DNA from: JBBARC01 sp040400005
Lineage (GTDB): Bacteria > Pseudomonadota > Alphaproteobacteria > Acetobacterales > Acetobacteraceae
Length of the DNA stretch: 64,000 nt
Assembly (NCBI GenBank): GCA_040400005.1
Contig: JBBARC010000009.1
Location: 12,137-76,136, forward strand
Direction: 5' to 3'
Part shown: positions 33,633 to 43,113 of the stretch, in pieces
How positions within the stretch are numbered: the stretch's first letter is position 1
Layout of the letters: each line of letters opens with the position of its first letter
The notes under the pieces: generated by a model
The model's input: the letters and a program-made list of their open reading frames with translations, nothing else
The model's database searches: none
What the model was told of the DNA's origin: nothing
Made by a program: the position numbers and the translations under genes

Positions 33633-35077
33633 CCACCCCCCAGCCCGCCCGGCATCGGTCAATCGAACGCCAATTGCTGTGGCGGCTGGCGGTGGTGCTG
33701 GCGTTTTCGTTTGTGCTGTTCGGTGTTTTTTACGCGTTATTTGTGCAGCAGGATGCCCGCGGCCACGTCGCCGATCAGGCAACCGATGTGGCGCTAGAGG
33801 TGGGCGAGCGTATTGTGCCTATCGCCAGCGGCGGGTTTCGCTTTATCCCTGGCACGGCGGAATTTGCCGCAGCCCGCGCGCCGGCGCTGATCGCCGCCAT
33901 CGACACCGCCAGCGGTGCCGCCGTGCAAGGATCAGCCGAGGCCCTGCTGCCACGGCTGCGTGCAACCGTGGGCGGCACCCAATCGCTCACCGAAATTGCC
34001 GCCGGCGCCGATGGCGCGCTGCATTTGCTGGCGGCCATTGAAGTGGTGCAAGGCCACACGCATTTTCTGGTCGGCGTGCAATTGCCGGCCACCGCCACCG
34101 GGCTTGCGTTAAGCGGGCTGGTTGATGAATTTTCCGAAGAAATTTTACCCACCTTCGGCCCGGCGATTTTGCTGGCATTGCTTATTGCCTGGGCAACCAT
34201 TCGCCATGCGCTAAAACCGCTGCACCGCGCATCACGCGAAGCCGCCAGCGTATCGGTGGAACGCCCCGGCCAGCGCGTGAGTGCGGCCGGCATGCCGGCC
34301 GAGGTGGTGCCGCTGATCGGTGCGGTGAACGGTGCCTTTGCCGCACTGGAAAACGCAATCGCCGTGCAAACCCGCTTTACCGCCAACGCGGCCCACGAAA
34401 TGCGCACCCCGCTGGCGGTGATCGGGGCGCGGCTGGATGCGCTGGCACCAACTGCGGCCCGGGCGGCGTTGCGCGGCGATGTCGATAGGTTGGCCCGCTT
34501 AGTATCGCAACTGCTATCCACCGCGCGGCTGCAGGCCGGCGAGGTGGGGCGGTTAGACGTGATCGATCTCGCCGCCTTGGCGCGATCAACCCTGGCAGGG
34601 CTTGCAACCCTTGCCATTGCCCGCGGCCGCGAAGTGGTGCTCGACGCCGCAGGACCAGTCATGGTGCGCGGCAATGCGGTGGCGCTGGAGGGGGTTTTTA
34701 TCAATTTGGTGGAAAACGCGTTGCGCTTTACCCCGGTTGGCACCGCGGTTGAGGTAACGGTGGGGCCAGGGCCGGTGTTTTCGGTGCGCGACCACGGGCC
34801 GGGGGTGGCGCAAGCCGATCGGGCCCAGGTGTTTGAGCCATTCTGGCGGGCGGCCGGCCAAACCAGCCTGGGGCAAACCGGCGGTGGCGCCGGGCTGGGG
34901 TTAGCGATTGTGCGCGAAACTGTCGGTTTGCATGGCGGGCAGATTAGTGTCAGCGCCGCAGATGGCGGGGGCGCGGTATTTTCTGTGCGGTTACAGGCGG
35001 TGCTGCCGGCCACCGGTGCGCAAGTTGGCGGGCCCGCCGAGCCTGCCCGCCCAGCCCTGGTGGCAGTTACCCCTTAG
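33629..35077 (+). CDS. Sensor histidine kinase (QseC/TctE-like)
   Basis: This 482-residue inner-membrane kinase has a first helix near residues 15-40, a periplasmic domain, and a second helix near 170-195 (LPTFGPAILLALLIAWATI). The H-box is AAHEMRTPLAVIGARLDAL, and the ATPase motifs are NLVENALRFTP, VRDHGPGVAQAD and GAGLGLAIVRETV. It is translationally coupled to the regulator gene. The ligand is unknown. Confidence 0.9.
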   Translation: MTTPQPARHRSIERQLLWRLAVVLAFSFVLFGVFYALFVQQDARGHVADQATDVALEVGERIVPIASGGFRFIPGTAEFAAARAPALIAAIDTASGAAVQGSAEALLPRLRATVGGTQSLTEIAAGADGALHLLAAIEVVQGHTHFLVGVQLPATATGLALSGLVDEFSEEILPTFGPAILLALLIAWATIRHALKPLHRASREAASVSVERPGQRVSAAGMPAEVVPLIGAVNGAFAALENAIAVQTRFTANAAHEMRTPLAVIGARLDALAPTAARAALRGDVDRLARLVSQLLSTARLQAGEVGRLDVIDLAALARSTLAGLATLAIARGREVVLDAAGPVMVRGNAVALEGVFINLVENALRFTPVGTAVEVTVGPGPVFSVRDHGPGVAQADRAQVFEPFWRAAGQTSLGQTGGGAGLGLAIVRETVGLHGGQISVSAADGGGAVFSVRLQAVLPATGAQVGGPAEPARPALVAVTP

Positions 35078-35304
35078 CCGTTAACCAAATCGACCAACGC
35101 GCCAAAATTGGCCGCACCAGCAAGATCCTGTGCTTCCACTTCGCGGCCCACCAGGGCCGAGATTTCAACACTGATCAGGGTATGATTGAGCGAATCCCAA
35201 CCCGGCACGTCGGCCGCTGTCATGCCGGGGGTAAGCGCAATATCACGATCACCGATCACCTCGCGCGCGATAGATTGTAGGTCTGCGATCGTAAACTGTG
35301 CCAT
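35074..35304 (-). CDS. Acyl carrier protein of the FkbH/AMP-ligase cluster
   Basis: This 76-residue carrier protein has the phosphopantetheine Ser in VPGWDSLNHT, where a GWDSL variant replaces the usual GxDS of fatty-acid ACP. A four-helix acidic pattern follows. It lies nine bases downstream of the adenylating enzyme, its most likely loader. A second, different ACP is encoded on the plus strand of the same cluster, so the two could carry different building blocks. Confidence 0.87.
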   Translation of the reverse strand: MAQFTIADLQSIAREVIGDRDIALTPGMTAADVPGWDSLNHTLISVEISALVGREVEAQDLAGAANFGALVDLVNG

Positions 35305-35313
35305 GGGGTACTC

Positions 35314-37029
35314 CTAAACAGGTGCTGACGGGCGGAAGGCGGCCAGATATTTCTGGCGGTTTTCATCGCGGGAGATTTTGCCGCTGGTGCTTTTCACCAG
35401 CCAGCGTTCATCGACAATACGCACATCGCGCGGTTTCACCAGCAAGGCTTCCGATATCATGCGGCTAACATCGGCGCGTGTTGCCGCGGGATCTGGGCCG
35501 GCCTGCGGATCGTGTTCGGCGACAACCACCAAATCTTCGCTACCGGTTTGGTCGCTATCCAGGCCAAACGCAACCACGCGGCCTTTTTTAACCCCGTGCA
35601 CCGAATTGAGAATATCTTCAACGTCGCCGGCAAACAGATTTTTGCCGTTAACGATGATGATTTCTTTCAGGCGGCCAAAGATATAGACATGGCCGTCGAT
35701 AATGGCGCCAAGATCGCCGGTGCGATAAATACCATCAGCACCAATATTGCTGTCGGCCGCGGTCATTTTACGATAGCCACCAAACAGAAAATCGCCGCTG
35801 ATAACAATTTCGCCGTAGATACCATCGGCCGCAGTGACGCCCTCAACCTGCACCTGCACGGCAAGCCCAGGCACAATGCGGCCGGATGACAGCACCAGTT
35901 TTTCGCCATCCTGGCTAAGCTGCGTACGATCGGTCACCACCCGGGCACCGTTGGCCCGCACATCGGCGCCAACCGGCACGGATCGCGGCACGGCAAGCGC
36001 GCGCTGGTCCGGCGGCAGCATTTGGCTAACCGCAAAAACGGTTTCCGCCATGGCATAGCAGCCGGCAACACTGCCTGGGTGCACGCCAAAACTTTCAAAA
36101 TCCTGCTCAAACCGCACCGCATCGGCGTAGCGGCAGGGCTCGGAACAATCGACCCAAAGTTTAACCCCGCCCAACGCGCGCGGCTGGAAAGTTTTGCGCA
36201 GGCGGGAGAAATGGCGGAAGGCGAAATTCGGCAGCCACACCACATCGGCGTGATCCTGTTCGATCATATCGAACAGCACGGCCGGCGTGTTGATCCATTC
36301 AAAAGGATCGACGATGGAGATGCAATCGCCGCCCAAAATGGGCATCAGAAACGTCGCGATCAGGCCCATGTCATGATACAGCGGCAGCCAGGATGCGATA
36401 CGTAGTGCATCGGTGCCGGCGCTTGTGCGGATCATCGGCCAGTAAGCGGCAAACTGCCCGGTGAGCATAGTGCCAGATATACCAACCGCTTTTTTAATGC
36501 CGGTGGTGCCGGAACTGTGTTGCACAAAGATCGGCTGGTCGCTTTCCAGGCGGGCACGAAACATCGCCAGCGCGCGGGGCTCGGCGGATGTATCGATCGG
36601 TGCGGTATCTGCGGGTGGCACCGCGATCATCCGCGCGCCGAGATCGGGGTCGATACGGTTAATGGTGTCGGCGATGTGGGATTCAAAAATGCAGATGGCG
36701 GATGGGTTGATTTTGTCGAGCGATTTTTTTTGCTGCTCGAAATAATAGCGTTCATCCTGCAAGGGTGAATTGGGCGGGAAAAAGGCGGCCAGCCTGCCGG
36801 TGGCGATGAGGGCTAGGAAAAACGCCATCATATCGGCGCTGGTGTGGCTTAGCACCAGGGCGAAATCACCGATGCGGGGTTCGGCTTCGATAAAATCGAC
36901 ATAATAGGTGACGCGCGACCAGAATTCACGGCCGGTGAGGGCGGTGCGGGTGGATTTTTGCCAGACCCGCAGGATGGTGCGATCGAGCAGGGTGGGGGGG
37001 AGCACGGCGGGGGGCATTGCGGCAATCAT
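35314..37029 (-). CDS. AMP-forming acyl ligase, fatty-acyl-AMP-ligase-like
   Basis: This 571-residue adenylate-forming enzyme has VQHSSGTTGIKKAV (ATP loop), CYAMAETVFAVSQ (the A5 region), YRTGDLGAIIDG, GRLKEIIIVNGKNLFAGDVE and STSGKISRDE (catalytic Lys near the end). The GRLKEIIIVNGKN block resembles fatty-acyl-AMP ligases that pass acyl chains to carrier proteins rather than to CoA. It lies between a carrier protein gene (nine bases) and the DUF1796-like gene (three bases), suggesting it loads that carrier. The acyl substrate cannot be read from sequence. Confidence 0.85.
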   Translation of the reverse strand: MIAAMPPAVLPPTLLDRTILRVWQKSTRTALTGREFWSRVTYYVDFIEAEPRIGDFALVLSHTSADMMAFFLALIATGRLAAFFPPNSPLQDERYYFEQQKKSLDKINPSAICIFESHIADTINRIDPDLGARMIAVPPADTAPIDTSAEPRALAMFRARLESDQPIFVQHSSGTTGIKKAVGISGTMLTGQFAAYWPMIRTSAGTDALRIASWLPLYHDMGLIATFLMPILGGDCISIVDPFEWINTPAVLFDMIEQDHADVVWLPNFAFRHFSRLRKTFQPRALGGVKLWVDCSEPCRYADAVRFEQDFESFGVHPGSVAGCYAMAETVFAVSQMLPPDQRALAVPRSVPVGADVRANGARVVTDRTQLSQDGEKLVLSSGRIVPGLAVQVQVEGVTAADGIYGEIVISGDFLFGGYRKMTAADSNIGADGIYRTGDLGAIIDGHVYIFGRLKEIIIVNGKNLFAGDVEDILNSVHGVKKGRVVAFGLDSDQTGSEDLVVVAEHDPQAGPDPAATRADVSRMISEALLVKPRDVRIVDERWLVKSTSGKISRDENRQKYLAAFRPSAPV

Positions 37030-37032
37030 TTA

Positions 37033-38163
37033 TCAGCCGGCCTTCTCAGTTGCCGACACATCCAGCAAACCCCAACGACGCAGACATCCAAATAATAATC
37101 TTACATAGTTACGTTCATAAACTAACCCACCGTCAGAATCCGCCGATTCGGGGGCAAACCAAGTATAATTCTTGTCCGGATAAGGACAGTAAAAAAATGA
37201 TGTGTATTTATCGACGTGATACAAACGCTTTTCCGGTGGATCGGCGCGCTGATTGGTAATAATTATCCTGTTATGGTCGCTTCCTGTCATGTTACGCAGC
37301 GCACGCTGCAGATCGGGCACGAAATCAAGGGCTTCGTCAGGATACCGGTCATGGCAGTTACCGATCAGGAAGACACTTTCACCAGTGCGGCATGCCTGAC
37401 GAAACGCCTCGATCTTGATTTGGATGTTTTCACGCAGTGCCTGGCAATTGTCGGCAACCCAGTATGCACCTTGGTTATGCCCCCAGACCGCAGTACGATC
37501 ACGCCGCATTGCCACTGGCCTACCGCTGGACGATTTTACCACCGTGATCTGGTCGGGCGCGATATAGTCGCTAAAATCTGATTCAATCGCCTTGATAACG
37601 CCCGGCATCCGGTGCGTTGCAAGACAAAAGGGATTGAGTTCATCAACAAACTGTTCTGGGGTGCGTAAGCCCCATCGGTTGACCAGCGTCCACGGCAGGC
37701 AATGCATGCCTAGCGATATAAAGTTAACCCCTGCGGCACGCGGCGCCAAATTGCGGCGAAAGCGCTGCCGTTGTCGAACGGCTTTGTAAGCCTGCCCAAG
37801 CAGGCCTTCGTTTGCACCATAATTTCGGGCGAACGACAGGGCGTCGTCAATGATCGGCAGCGGCAAAACCGCCCGTTCAGCACGCGGCAAGAGAAAGGAT
37901 AGTAATTTTGCGGACGGCCGGGCATCTTCCAGCCGCCGGAGCATCTCGGTGACCGAAGCTTGCATTGTGACATGGTCGTCGAGGCGATCGATTGTCTTTA
38001 GGTATATCATGGCGGCGGCTTCGTCCGCCGCCAGGTTGGCTGACTCCAGGAACGCGCGCAGTTGGCCAAGATCCCCTTCCAACAGCATCTGACCAGCAGC
38101 GACCGCCAGAGTCGATGCTTCACCGTCGACTAGTAGCGTATCGTCATCGGCTTGCTCAAACAA
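37033..38163 (-). CDS. DUF1796-like putative papain-like protein
   Basis: The middle of this 376-residue protein reads FISLGMHCLPWTLVNRWGLRTP..PFCLATHRMPGVIKAIESDFSDYI, the pattern of DUF1796, grouped with papain-like cysteine peptidases. A second cysteine block, IGNCHDRYPDE, and a His further on could complete an active site. The N-terminal 110 residues are helical and unrecognised. The apparent start is a TTG at 38163, which is unusual, so the true start may differ. It precedes the ligase gene and could process or transfer acyl groups; that is inference. Confidence 0.65.
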   Translation of the reverse strand: MFEQADDDTLLVDGEASTLAVAAGQMLLEGDLGQLRAFLESANLAADEAAAMIYLKTIDRLDDHVTMQASVTEMLRRLEDARPSAKLLSFLLPRAERAVLPLPIIDDALSFARNYGANEGLLGQAYKAVRQRQRFRRNLAPRAAGVNFISLGMHCLPWTLVNRWGLRTPEQFVDELNPFCLATHRMPGVIKAIESDFSDYIAPDQITVVKSSSGRPVAMRRDRTAVWGHNQGAYWVADNCQALRENIQIKIEAFRQACRTGESVFLIGNCHDRYPDEALDFVPDLQRALRNMTGSDHNRIIITNQRADPPEKRLYHVDKYTSFFYCPYPDKNYTWFAPESADSDGGLVYERNYVRLLFGCLRRWGLLDVSATEKAG

Positions 38164-38453
38164 AATGGCGGTCCTTCGGCTGATGGGGGGCGATAGTCCG
38201 TTCCGCAGATCGCGCCGCGAACTGCCGTTGGCCTAGGCATAACCCAAATAAGCGCACCGTTCAACGTGGCTTTCCGGGGGGATGGAGGGCAGCCACGCTG
38301 CCTAGTGGTAAACACCTAAGACTGATCTCCATTCTTCGCGATTACTATGAAAATGTGGCTTTTTGAACGAGATATCCCGCCCCCTGGCCCCACCCTGCGG
38401 GTACTGTGTATTGTCAGCATAATTTTTACTGTGGCGCCGATTTGGAGAAGCCC
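38164..38453. promoter_or_regulatory. Shared divergent region of the carrier-protein cluster
   Basis: This 290-base gap separates the two arms of the cluster. It should hold both promoters, but no convincing hexamer pair was found. A ribosome-binding site, GGAGAAG, precedes the FkbH gene at 38442-38448. No gene is supported. Confidence 0.45.
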
Positions 38454-40358
38454 ATGCAGCATCTAAGTTGGCAGCCCGACATCGCCGATTGGCGCCCCCG
38501 CCTGCGCGCGCTCCACACTAGCACCACTGACACCGGGCCCGACCCCTGGCCCGAAGCCATAGCGCTCGCCAATGCCCGCCTAGATTTCACCCGCACCAAT
38601 GCCCTAGATGACGTGGTGCGCAAACGCTACGGCGCCACCCGCCCAAAGGACACCGGCACCAAACCAATAAAACTCGCCATCCTGTCCTCCTGCACAGTCG
38701 CCCACCTACACGCCGGCATCCGCGTCGCCGGCCTGCGCCGTGGCATCTGGATCGAAACCTACGAGGCCGATTACGGCCAATATCTGCAAGAATTACTCGA
38801 CCCGACATCGGGCCTGCACGCCTTCAAACCCGACGCAATCTTGCTCTCACTCGATGCCCGCACCCTAACCCAAGGCCTGCACGCAGCCCTAACCACCCAA
38901 GATGCCGATCACGAATTTGCCGATGCCTGCGCCCGCATAAAACAATGCTGGGACCTCGCCAAAACAGCCTTTGGCTGCACCATCTACCAGCAAACCGTAG
39001 TCGATGTGTTCGCCCCCCTGCTGGGCAACAACGAACACCGTCTGCCCGGATCGAAAAACCATTTTGTTACAAAAATAAACACCTGGCTGCGTGATGCCGC
39101 CGATGCCAGCAGTGTTGATCTGGTCGCCATCGACGCCGCCATCCGCACCGACGGGCTCAACACCTGGTACGATCCCGCCCTATGGGACCGCTCAAAACAA
39201 GAAATCAACCCCGCCGCATCACCGATGTATGGCGAGCTAGTCGCCCGCCTGATCGCCGCCCGCCAAGGCCGATCGTTCAAATGCCTGGTGCTCGATCTCG
39301 ACAACACCCTATGGGGCGGGGTGATCGGCGATGATGGCATCGACGGCATCATCATCGGCCAAGGCAGCGCCTTAGGCGAAGGGTTTGTGGCACTACAAAC
39401 CTACGCCAAAGACCTCGCCCGCCGCGGCATAATTCTGGCAGTGTGTTCCAAAAACGATGAAGCCAACGCGCTGGAACCGTTTGAAAAACACCCCGACATG
39501 GTGCTGCGCCGCACCGATATCGCGTGTTTTCGCGCCAACTGGGACGATAAAGCATCCAACATTCGCGCCATCGCCGCCGAACTGAACATTGGCATCGATA
39601 GCCTGGTGTTTTTGGATGACAACCCGTTTGAACGCAATCTGGTGCGCGGCGAATTGCCCATGGTGGGTATCCCGGAATGGAACGACGAACCCGCCCTGGT
39701 GCCAGGCATTCTGGCAGCCGCCGGGTATTTCGAAAGTTTAGGTATTACCGATGAAGATCGCCTGCGCACCGCGCAATACCAGGAAAATACCGCCCGCGAA
39801 TCCTTCCGCGCAACCGTCACCGATATGGCCGGCTATTTGCGCGGCTTACAAATGCAGATGGTGTGGAAGCGCTTTGACACGCTCGGCCAAAGCCGGGTGG
39901 TGCAGCTGATCAATAAAACCAACCAGTTTAACCTCACCACGCGGCGCTACACCGATGCCGATATCGATGCCATCATGGCCAACCCGCGCGCCTTTGGCCT
40001 GCAACTGCGCCTGCTAGACCGGTTTGGCGATAACGGTATTATCGCCATCATCATCGGCCGCATGGTCAACGATCACGATCTGCTGATCGATACCTGGCTA
40101 ATGAGCTGCCGCGTGCTCGGCCGCGGGGTGGAACCGACAACGCTAAACCTGATCGCCGCCCAGGCCCAAGCACTCGGCGCCACCCGGCTGATTGGCGAAT
40201 TTATCCCGACCAAGAAAAATGCTATGGTGCGGGATCACTATACCAAACTCGGGTTTAGCGAAACCGAACGCACCGAAGATGGCCATAGTTTTGCAAGCCT
40301 CGATGTGACCCACTTCACCCCTGCCGCCAATTTTATCGATGTCCAGGAAGGTTTTTAG
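38454..40358 (+). CDS. FkbH-like HAD-IIIC phosphatase/transferase
   Basis: This 634-residue three-part protein starts at ATG 38454. The N-terminal part (about residues 70-230) resembles the SGNH-like region of FkbH proteins (KLAILSSCTVAHL). A HAD domain has the nucleophile motif LVLDLDNTLWGGVIGDDG, a CSKNDEANA block and FLDDNPFERN. A GNAT-like C-terminal part (IIGRM..IDTWLMSCRVLGRGVE, IGEFIPTKKNAMV) completes it. FkbH enzymes turn 1,3-bisphosphoglycerate into glyceryl-ACP for methoxymalonyl or related units. The next gene encodes an ACP, which fits this reaction. Confidence 0.88.
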   Translation: MQHLSWQPDIADWRPRLRALHTSTTDTGPDPWPEAIALANARLDFTRTNALDDVVRKRYGATRPKDTGTKPIKLAILSSCTVAHLHAGIRVAGLRRGIWIETYEADYGQYLQELLDPTSGLHAFKPDAILLSLDARTLTQGLHAALTTQDADHEFADACARIKQCWDLAKTAFGCTIYQQTVVDVFAPLLGNNEHRLPGSKNHFVTKINTWLRDAADASSVDLVAIDAAIRTDGLNTWYDPALWDRSKQEINPAASPMYGELVARLIAARQGRSFKCLVLDLDNTLWGGVIGDDGIDGIIIGQGSALGEGFVALQTYAKDLARRGIILAVCSKNDEANALEPFEKHPDMVLRRTDIACFRANWDDKASNIRAIAAELNIGIDSLVFLDDNPFERNLVRGELPMVGIPEWNDEPALVPGILAAAGYFESLGITDEDRLRTAQYQENTARESFRATVTDMAGYLRGLQMQMVWKRFDTLGQSRVVQLINKTNQFNLTTRRYTDADIDAIMANPRAFGLQLRLLDRFGDNGIIAIIIGRMVNDHDLLIDTWLMSCRVLGRGVEPTTLNLIAAQAQALGATRLIGEFIPTKKNAMVRDHYTKLGFSETERTEDGHSFASLDVTHFTPAANFIDVQEGF

Positions 40359-40361
40359 CCC

Positions 40362-40607
40362 ATGACCGCCGATACCAACCAAATCTACGCAGACCTGACC
40401 GAGATTTTTAACGACGTTTTTATGCGCGATGACATGGCGCTAACCCCAACGCTCTCGGCCAAAGATGTCGCCGGCTGGGATAGTTTTAAGCAGATCGAGA
40501 TCATGATCTCGGTCGAAGAAAAATTCGGCATCAAATTCAACACCCGCGAAATTGACAGCTTGAAGAATGTCGGCGATCTGGCCAGTCTGGTGGCGATGAA
40601 AACCTAA
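40362..40607 (+). CDS. Acyl carrier protein paired with the FkbH-like protein
   Basis: This 81-residue carrier protein has the phosphopantetheine Ser in VAGWDSFKQIEIM, as in carrier proteins that work with FkbH enzymes. It starts three bases after the FkbH stop, so the two are co-translated. It differs in sequence from the ACP at 35074, which sits beside the AMP ligase. Confidence 0.9.
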   Translation: MTADTNQIYADLTEIFNDVFMRDDMALTPTLSAKDVAGWDSFKQIEIMISVEEKFGIKFNTREIDSLKNVGDLASLVAMKT

Positions 40608-40630
40608 TGCCGGGACCAACCCGGCAGACC

Positions 40631-40819
40631 AGGGCAATCGGGTGAAAGTAAGACACTTCTTTTTCTGAAGAAAAAGAAGCAAAAAGACTTTTGTCATGCG
40701 GGGACCGGGGCGACCCTGCCACCGCGTTCGCCGAGCCAGCGTCAAAAAAGTCTTTTTTGTTTCTTTTTTCGGAAGTCAAAAAGAAAATTCCTACTTTTTG
40801 GTATTCACCCGATTGCCCT
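40631..40819. repeat. Family-1 palindromic repeat, copy E (complete, with target duplication)
   Basis: It runs from AGGGCAATCGGGTGAA to TTCACCCGATTGCCCT, with nested arms and a GC-rich centre. CCCGGCAGACC occurs directly at both sides (40620-40630 and 40821-40831), consistent with an 11-bp target duplication. It lies between the ACP gene and cstA. Confidence 0.88.
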
Positions 40820-40839
40820 GCCCGGCAGACCGAGGACAC

Positions 40840-42927
40840 GTGACCCTGTCGGATTTTCTACCTAAACGACGCAACCAAACGGCGATCTCCATCCTGCTCA
40901 CCCTGCTGGCGACCATCAGCCTCGGCGTGATCGCCACCGCCCGGGCCGAACCGGTGAATGCGGTGTGGCTGGTGGCGGCCGCCCTGTCGGTGCACGCGCT
41001 GGGCTACCGCATTTATAGCCGCTTTATCGCAACACGAGTTTTGGCGTTAAACCCAGCACGCATAACGCCGGCGCAGGCCCATAACGATGGGCTAGATTAC
41101 GTGCCCACCAACCGCGCCGTGCTGTTCGGCCACCATTTCGCCGCCATCGCCGGCGCCGGCCCCCTGGTGGGCCCCGTGCTCGCCGCCCAAATGGGCTACC
41201 TGCCCGGCACCTTATGGATATTGGGCGGCGTCGTGTTTGCAGGCAGCGTGCAGGATTTTCTCGTGCTGGTGTTTTCGGTGCGCCGCGATGGCCGATCGCT
41301 GGGGGATATGATCCGCAGTGAAATGGGCGCCTTGGCAGGCACCGTGGCCTCGGTCGGCGTGCTGATGATCATGATGATTTTGCTCGCAGTGCTGGCGCTG
41401 ATCGTGGTCAAAGCCCTGGCCCATTCACCGTGGGGGGTGTTTACCGTTGCCGCAACCCTACCCATCGCGGTGCTGATGGGCTGCTATTGCCGGTTTTTTC
41501 GCCCGCATGGCGTGCTGGAAATTTCAGGCGTCGGCGTCGCCCTGCTGCTCGGCGCCATTTTCCTCGGCGGCCAAGTGGCGGCATCGCCTTATTGGGCGCC
41601 GGTGTTTACCCTATCGGCCCCCACCCTGTGCTGGCTGCTGATCGGCTATGGCTTTATCGCCTCCGTGCTGCCCGTGTGGCTGTTGCTGGCGCCGCGCGAT
41701 TACCTCTCCACATTCCTCAAAATCGGCACCATCGCGGCCCTCGCCGTTGGTATTTTGGTGGTGCACCCAGTGCTGCACATGCCGCCCATTACGCGCTTCA
41801 TTGATGGCAGCGGGCCAGTCTTCGCCGGCAAAATTTTTCCGTTTTTGTTCATCACCATCGCCTGCGGCGCAGTATCCGGCTTTCACGCGCTGGTATCATC
41901 CGGCACCACCCCCAAACTTTTGGCCAGCGAGCCCGATGCACGCCTGATCGGCTATGGCGCTATGCTGACTGAAAGTTTCGTCGCCATCATGGCGCTGATC
42001 GCCGCAAGCGTCATCGACCCCGGCGCCTATTTTGCCATGAACGCACCGGCAGCCCTCATTGGCCACACCGCAACCGACGCCGCGCGCACCATCTCCGGCT
42101 GGGGCTTTGCCATAACCCCAGATACGCTCAACGGGCTTGCCCACGATGTGGGCGAACAAACCATTTTGTCGCGCGCCGGCGGCGCCCCCACGCTTGCCGT
42201 TGGCATGGCCCATATCCTGTCCAGCGTTATCGGCGGCCGCGCCCTGATGGCGTTCTGGTATCATTTCGCCATTCTGTTCGAAGCCTTGTTTATCCTCACA
42301 ACTGTCGATGCCGGCACCCGCGTGGCCCGCTTTATGATCCAGGATGCGCTCGGCGCGCTCGCCCCCGCCCTGCGCCGCACCGATAGCTGGCCGGCCAACG
42401 TGTTAGCAACCGCCATTGCCGTTGGTGGCTGGGGCTTTTTTCTGGTGCAAGGGGTGAACGACCCGCTGGGTGGTATCAACACACTGTGGCCGCTGTTCGG
42501 CATCGCCAATCAAATGCTGGCCGCCATCGCCTTGATCTTTTGCACAGTCGTGCTGTTTCGCATGAAACGCGGCCGCTATGCCTGGATCGCCGGCTTACCC
42601 GCCGCCTGGCTATCCTTGTGCACACTAACCGCAGGCTTTCAAAAGCTCTTCTCCCCTGACATCAAAATTGGCTTTTTAACCCACGCCCAAACTTACGCCG
42701 CCAGCCGCGATAGCGGCACGCTACTAGCACCAGCAACATCAATCGCCGACATGACCCGCATCATCACCAATGATCGCATCGATGCCGCCATGATCGGCCT
42801 ATTTATGGCCGTGGTGATCACCATGATCCTGTGCGGGATCGCCGCCATCCGCGCCGCCCGGGCAAACCCCAGCCTAAGCATAAGGGAGGTTGTGCATGAT
42901 CTGCCATTGCTTCGGCCACACACTTGA
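40840..42927 (+). CDS. cstA: Carbon starvation protein A (peptide/pyruvate transporter family)
   Basis: This polytopic inner-membrane protein of 695 residues has the CstA hallmark HHFAAIAGAGPLVGPVLAAQMGYLPG and the FHALVSSGTTPKLL segment, and many hydrophobic helices. The start is taken as GTG 40840, with GAGGA just before it; earlier codons come from the palindromic repeat. E. coli CstA (about 700 residues) matches this length. CstA-type proteins import peptides or pyruvate during starvation. The small ybdD gene overlaps its end. Confidence 0.93.
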   Translation: MTLSDFLPKRRNQTAISILLTLLATISLGVIATARAEPVNAVWLVAAALSVHALGYRIYSRFIATRVLALNPARITPAQAHNDGLDYVPTNRAVLFGHHFAAIAGAGPLVGPVLAAQMGYLPGTLWILGGVVFAGSVQDFLVLVFSVRRDGRSLGDMIRSEMGALAGTVASVGVLMIMMILLAVLALIVVKALAHSPWGVFTVAATLPIAVLMGCYCRFFRPHGVLEISGVGVALLLGAIFLGGQVAASPYWAPVFTLSAPTLCWLLIGYGFIASVLPVWLLLAPRDYLSTFLKIGTIAALAVGILVVHPVLHMPPITRFIDGSGPVFAGKIFPFLFITIACGAVSGFHALVSSGTTPKLLASEPDARLIGYGAMLTESFVAIMALIAASVIDPGAYFAMNAPAALIGHTATDAARTISGWGFAITPDTLNGLAHDVGEQTILSRAGGAPTLAVGMAHILSSVIGGRALMAFWYHFAILFEALFILTTVDAGTRVARFMIQDALGALAPALRRTDSWPANVLATAIAVGGWGFFLVQGVNDPLGGINTLWPLFGIANQMLAAIALIFCTVVLFRMKRGRYAWIAGLPAAWLSLCTLTAGFQKLFSPDIKIGFLTHAQTYAASRDSGTLLAPATSIADMTRIITNDRIDAAMIGLFMAVVITMILCGIAAIRAARANPSLSIREVVHDLPLLRPHT

Positions 42928-43111
42928 TATCACCGCACTCAGCCAAAAAATCGGGCAAACCGCCCGCCTCATGGTCGGCGTGCCAGATTACGACACCTAC
43001 GTGCAGCACATGCAAAACACCCACCCCACCCAAACCCCCATGACCCGCCCAGCCTTCTTCGCCAACCGCCAAGCCGCGCGGTTTGCCGGCGGCGGGATGC
43101 GGTGTTGTTGA
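42896..43111 (+). CDS. YbdD/YjiX-family small protein
   Basis: This 71-residue protein has the family core QTARLMVGVPDYDTYVQHMQNTHPTQTPMT and a cysteine pair at the C-terminus (MRCC). YbdD/YjiX proteins are the usual small partners of CstA. GGGAGG at 42884-42889 supports ATG 42896, which lies inside the end of cstA, so the pair is coupled. Confidence 0.9.
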   Translation: MICHCFGHTLDITALSQKIGQTARLMVGVPDYDTYVQHMQNTHPTQTPMTRPAFFANRQAARFAGGGMRCC

Positions 43112-43113
43112 GG

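Noticed and set aside
33775..35013. Long minus-strand reading frame (412 codons)
   Set aside because: It is the antisense of the well-supported histidine kinase gene and has no domain pattern; GC-rich DNA often leaves such shadows.
40537..40839. Minus-strand frame inside the family-1 repeat
   Set aside because: Its LFLKK-like sequence comes from the AT-rich arms, and similar frames appear in each repeat copy.
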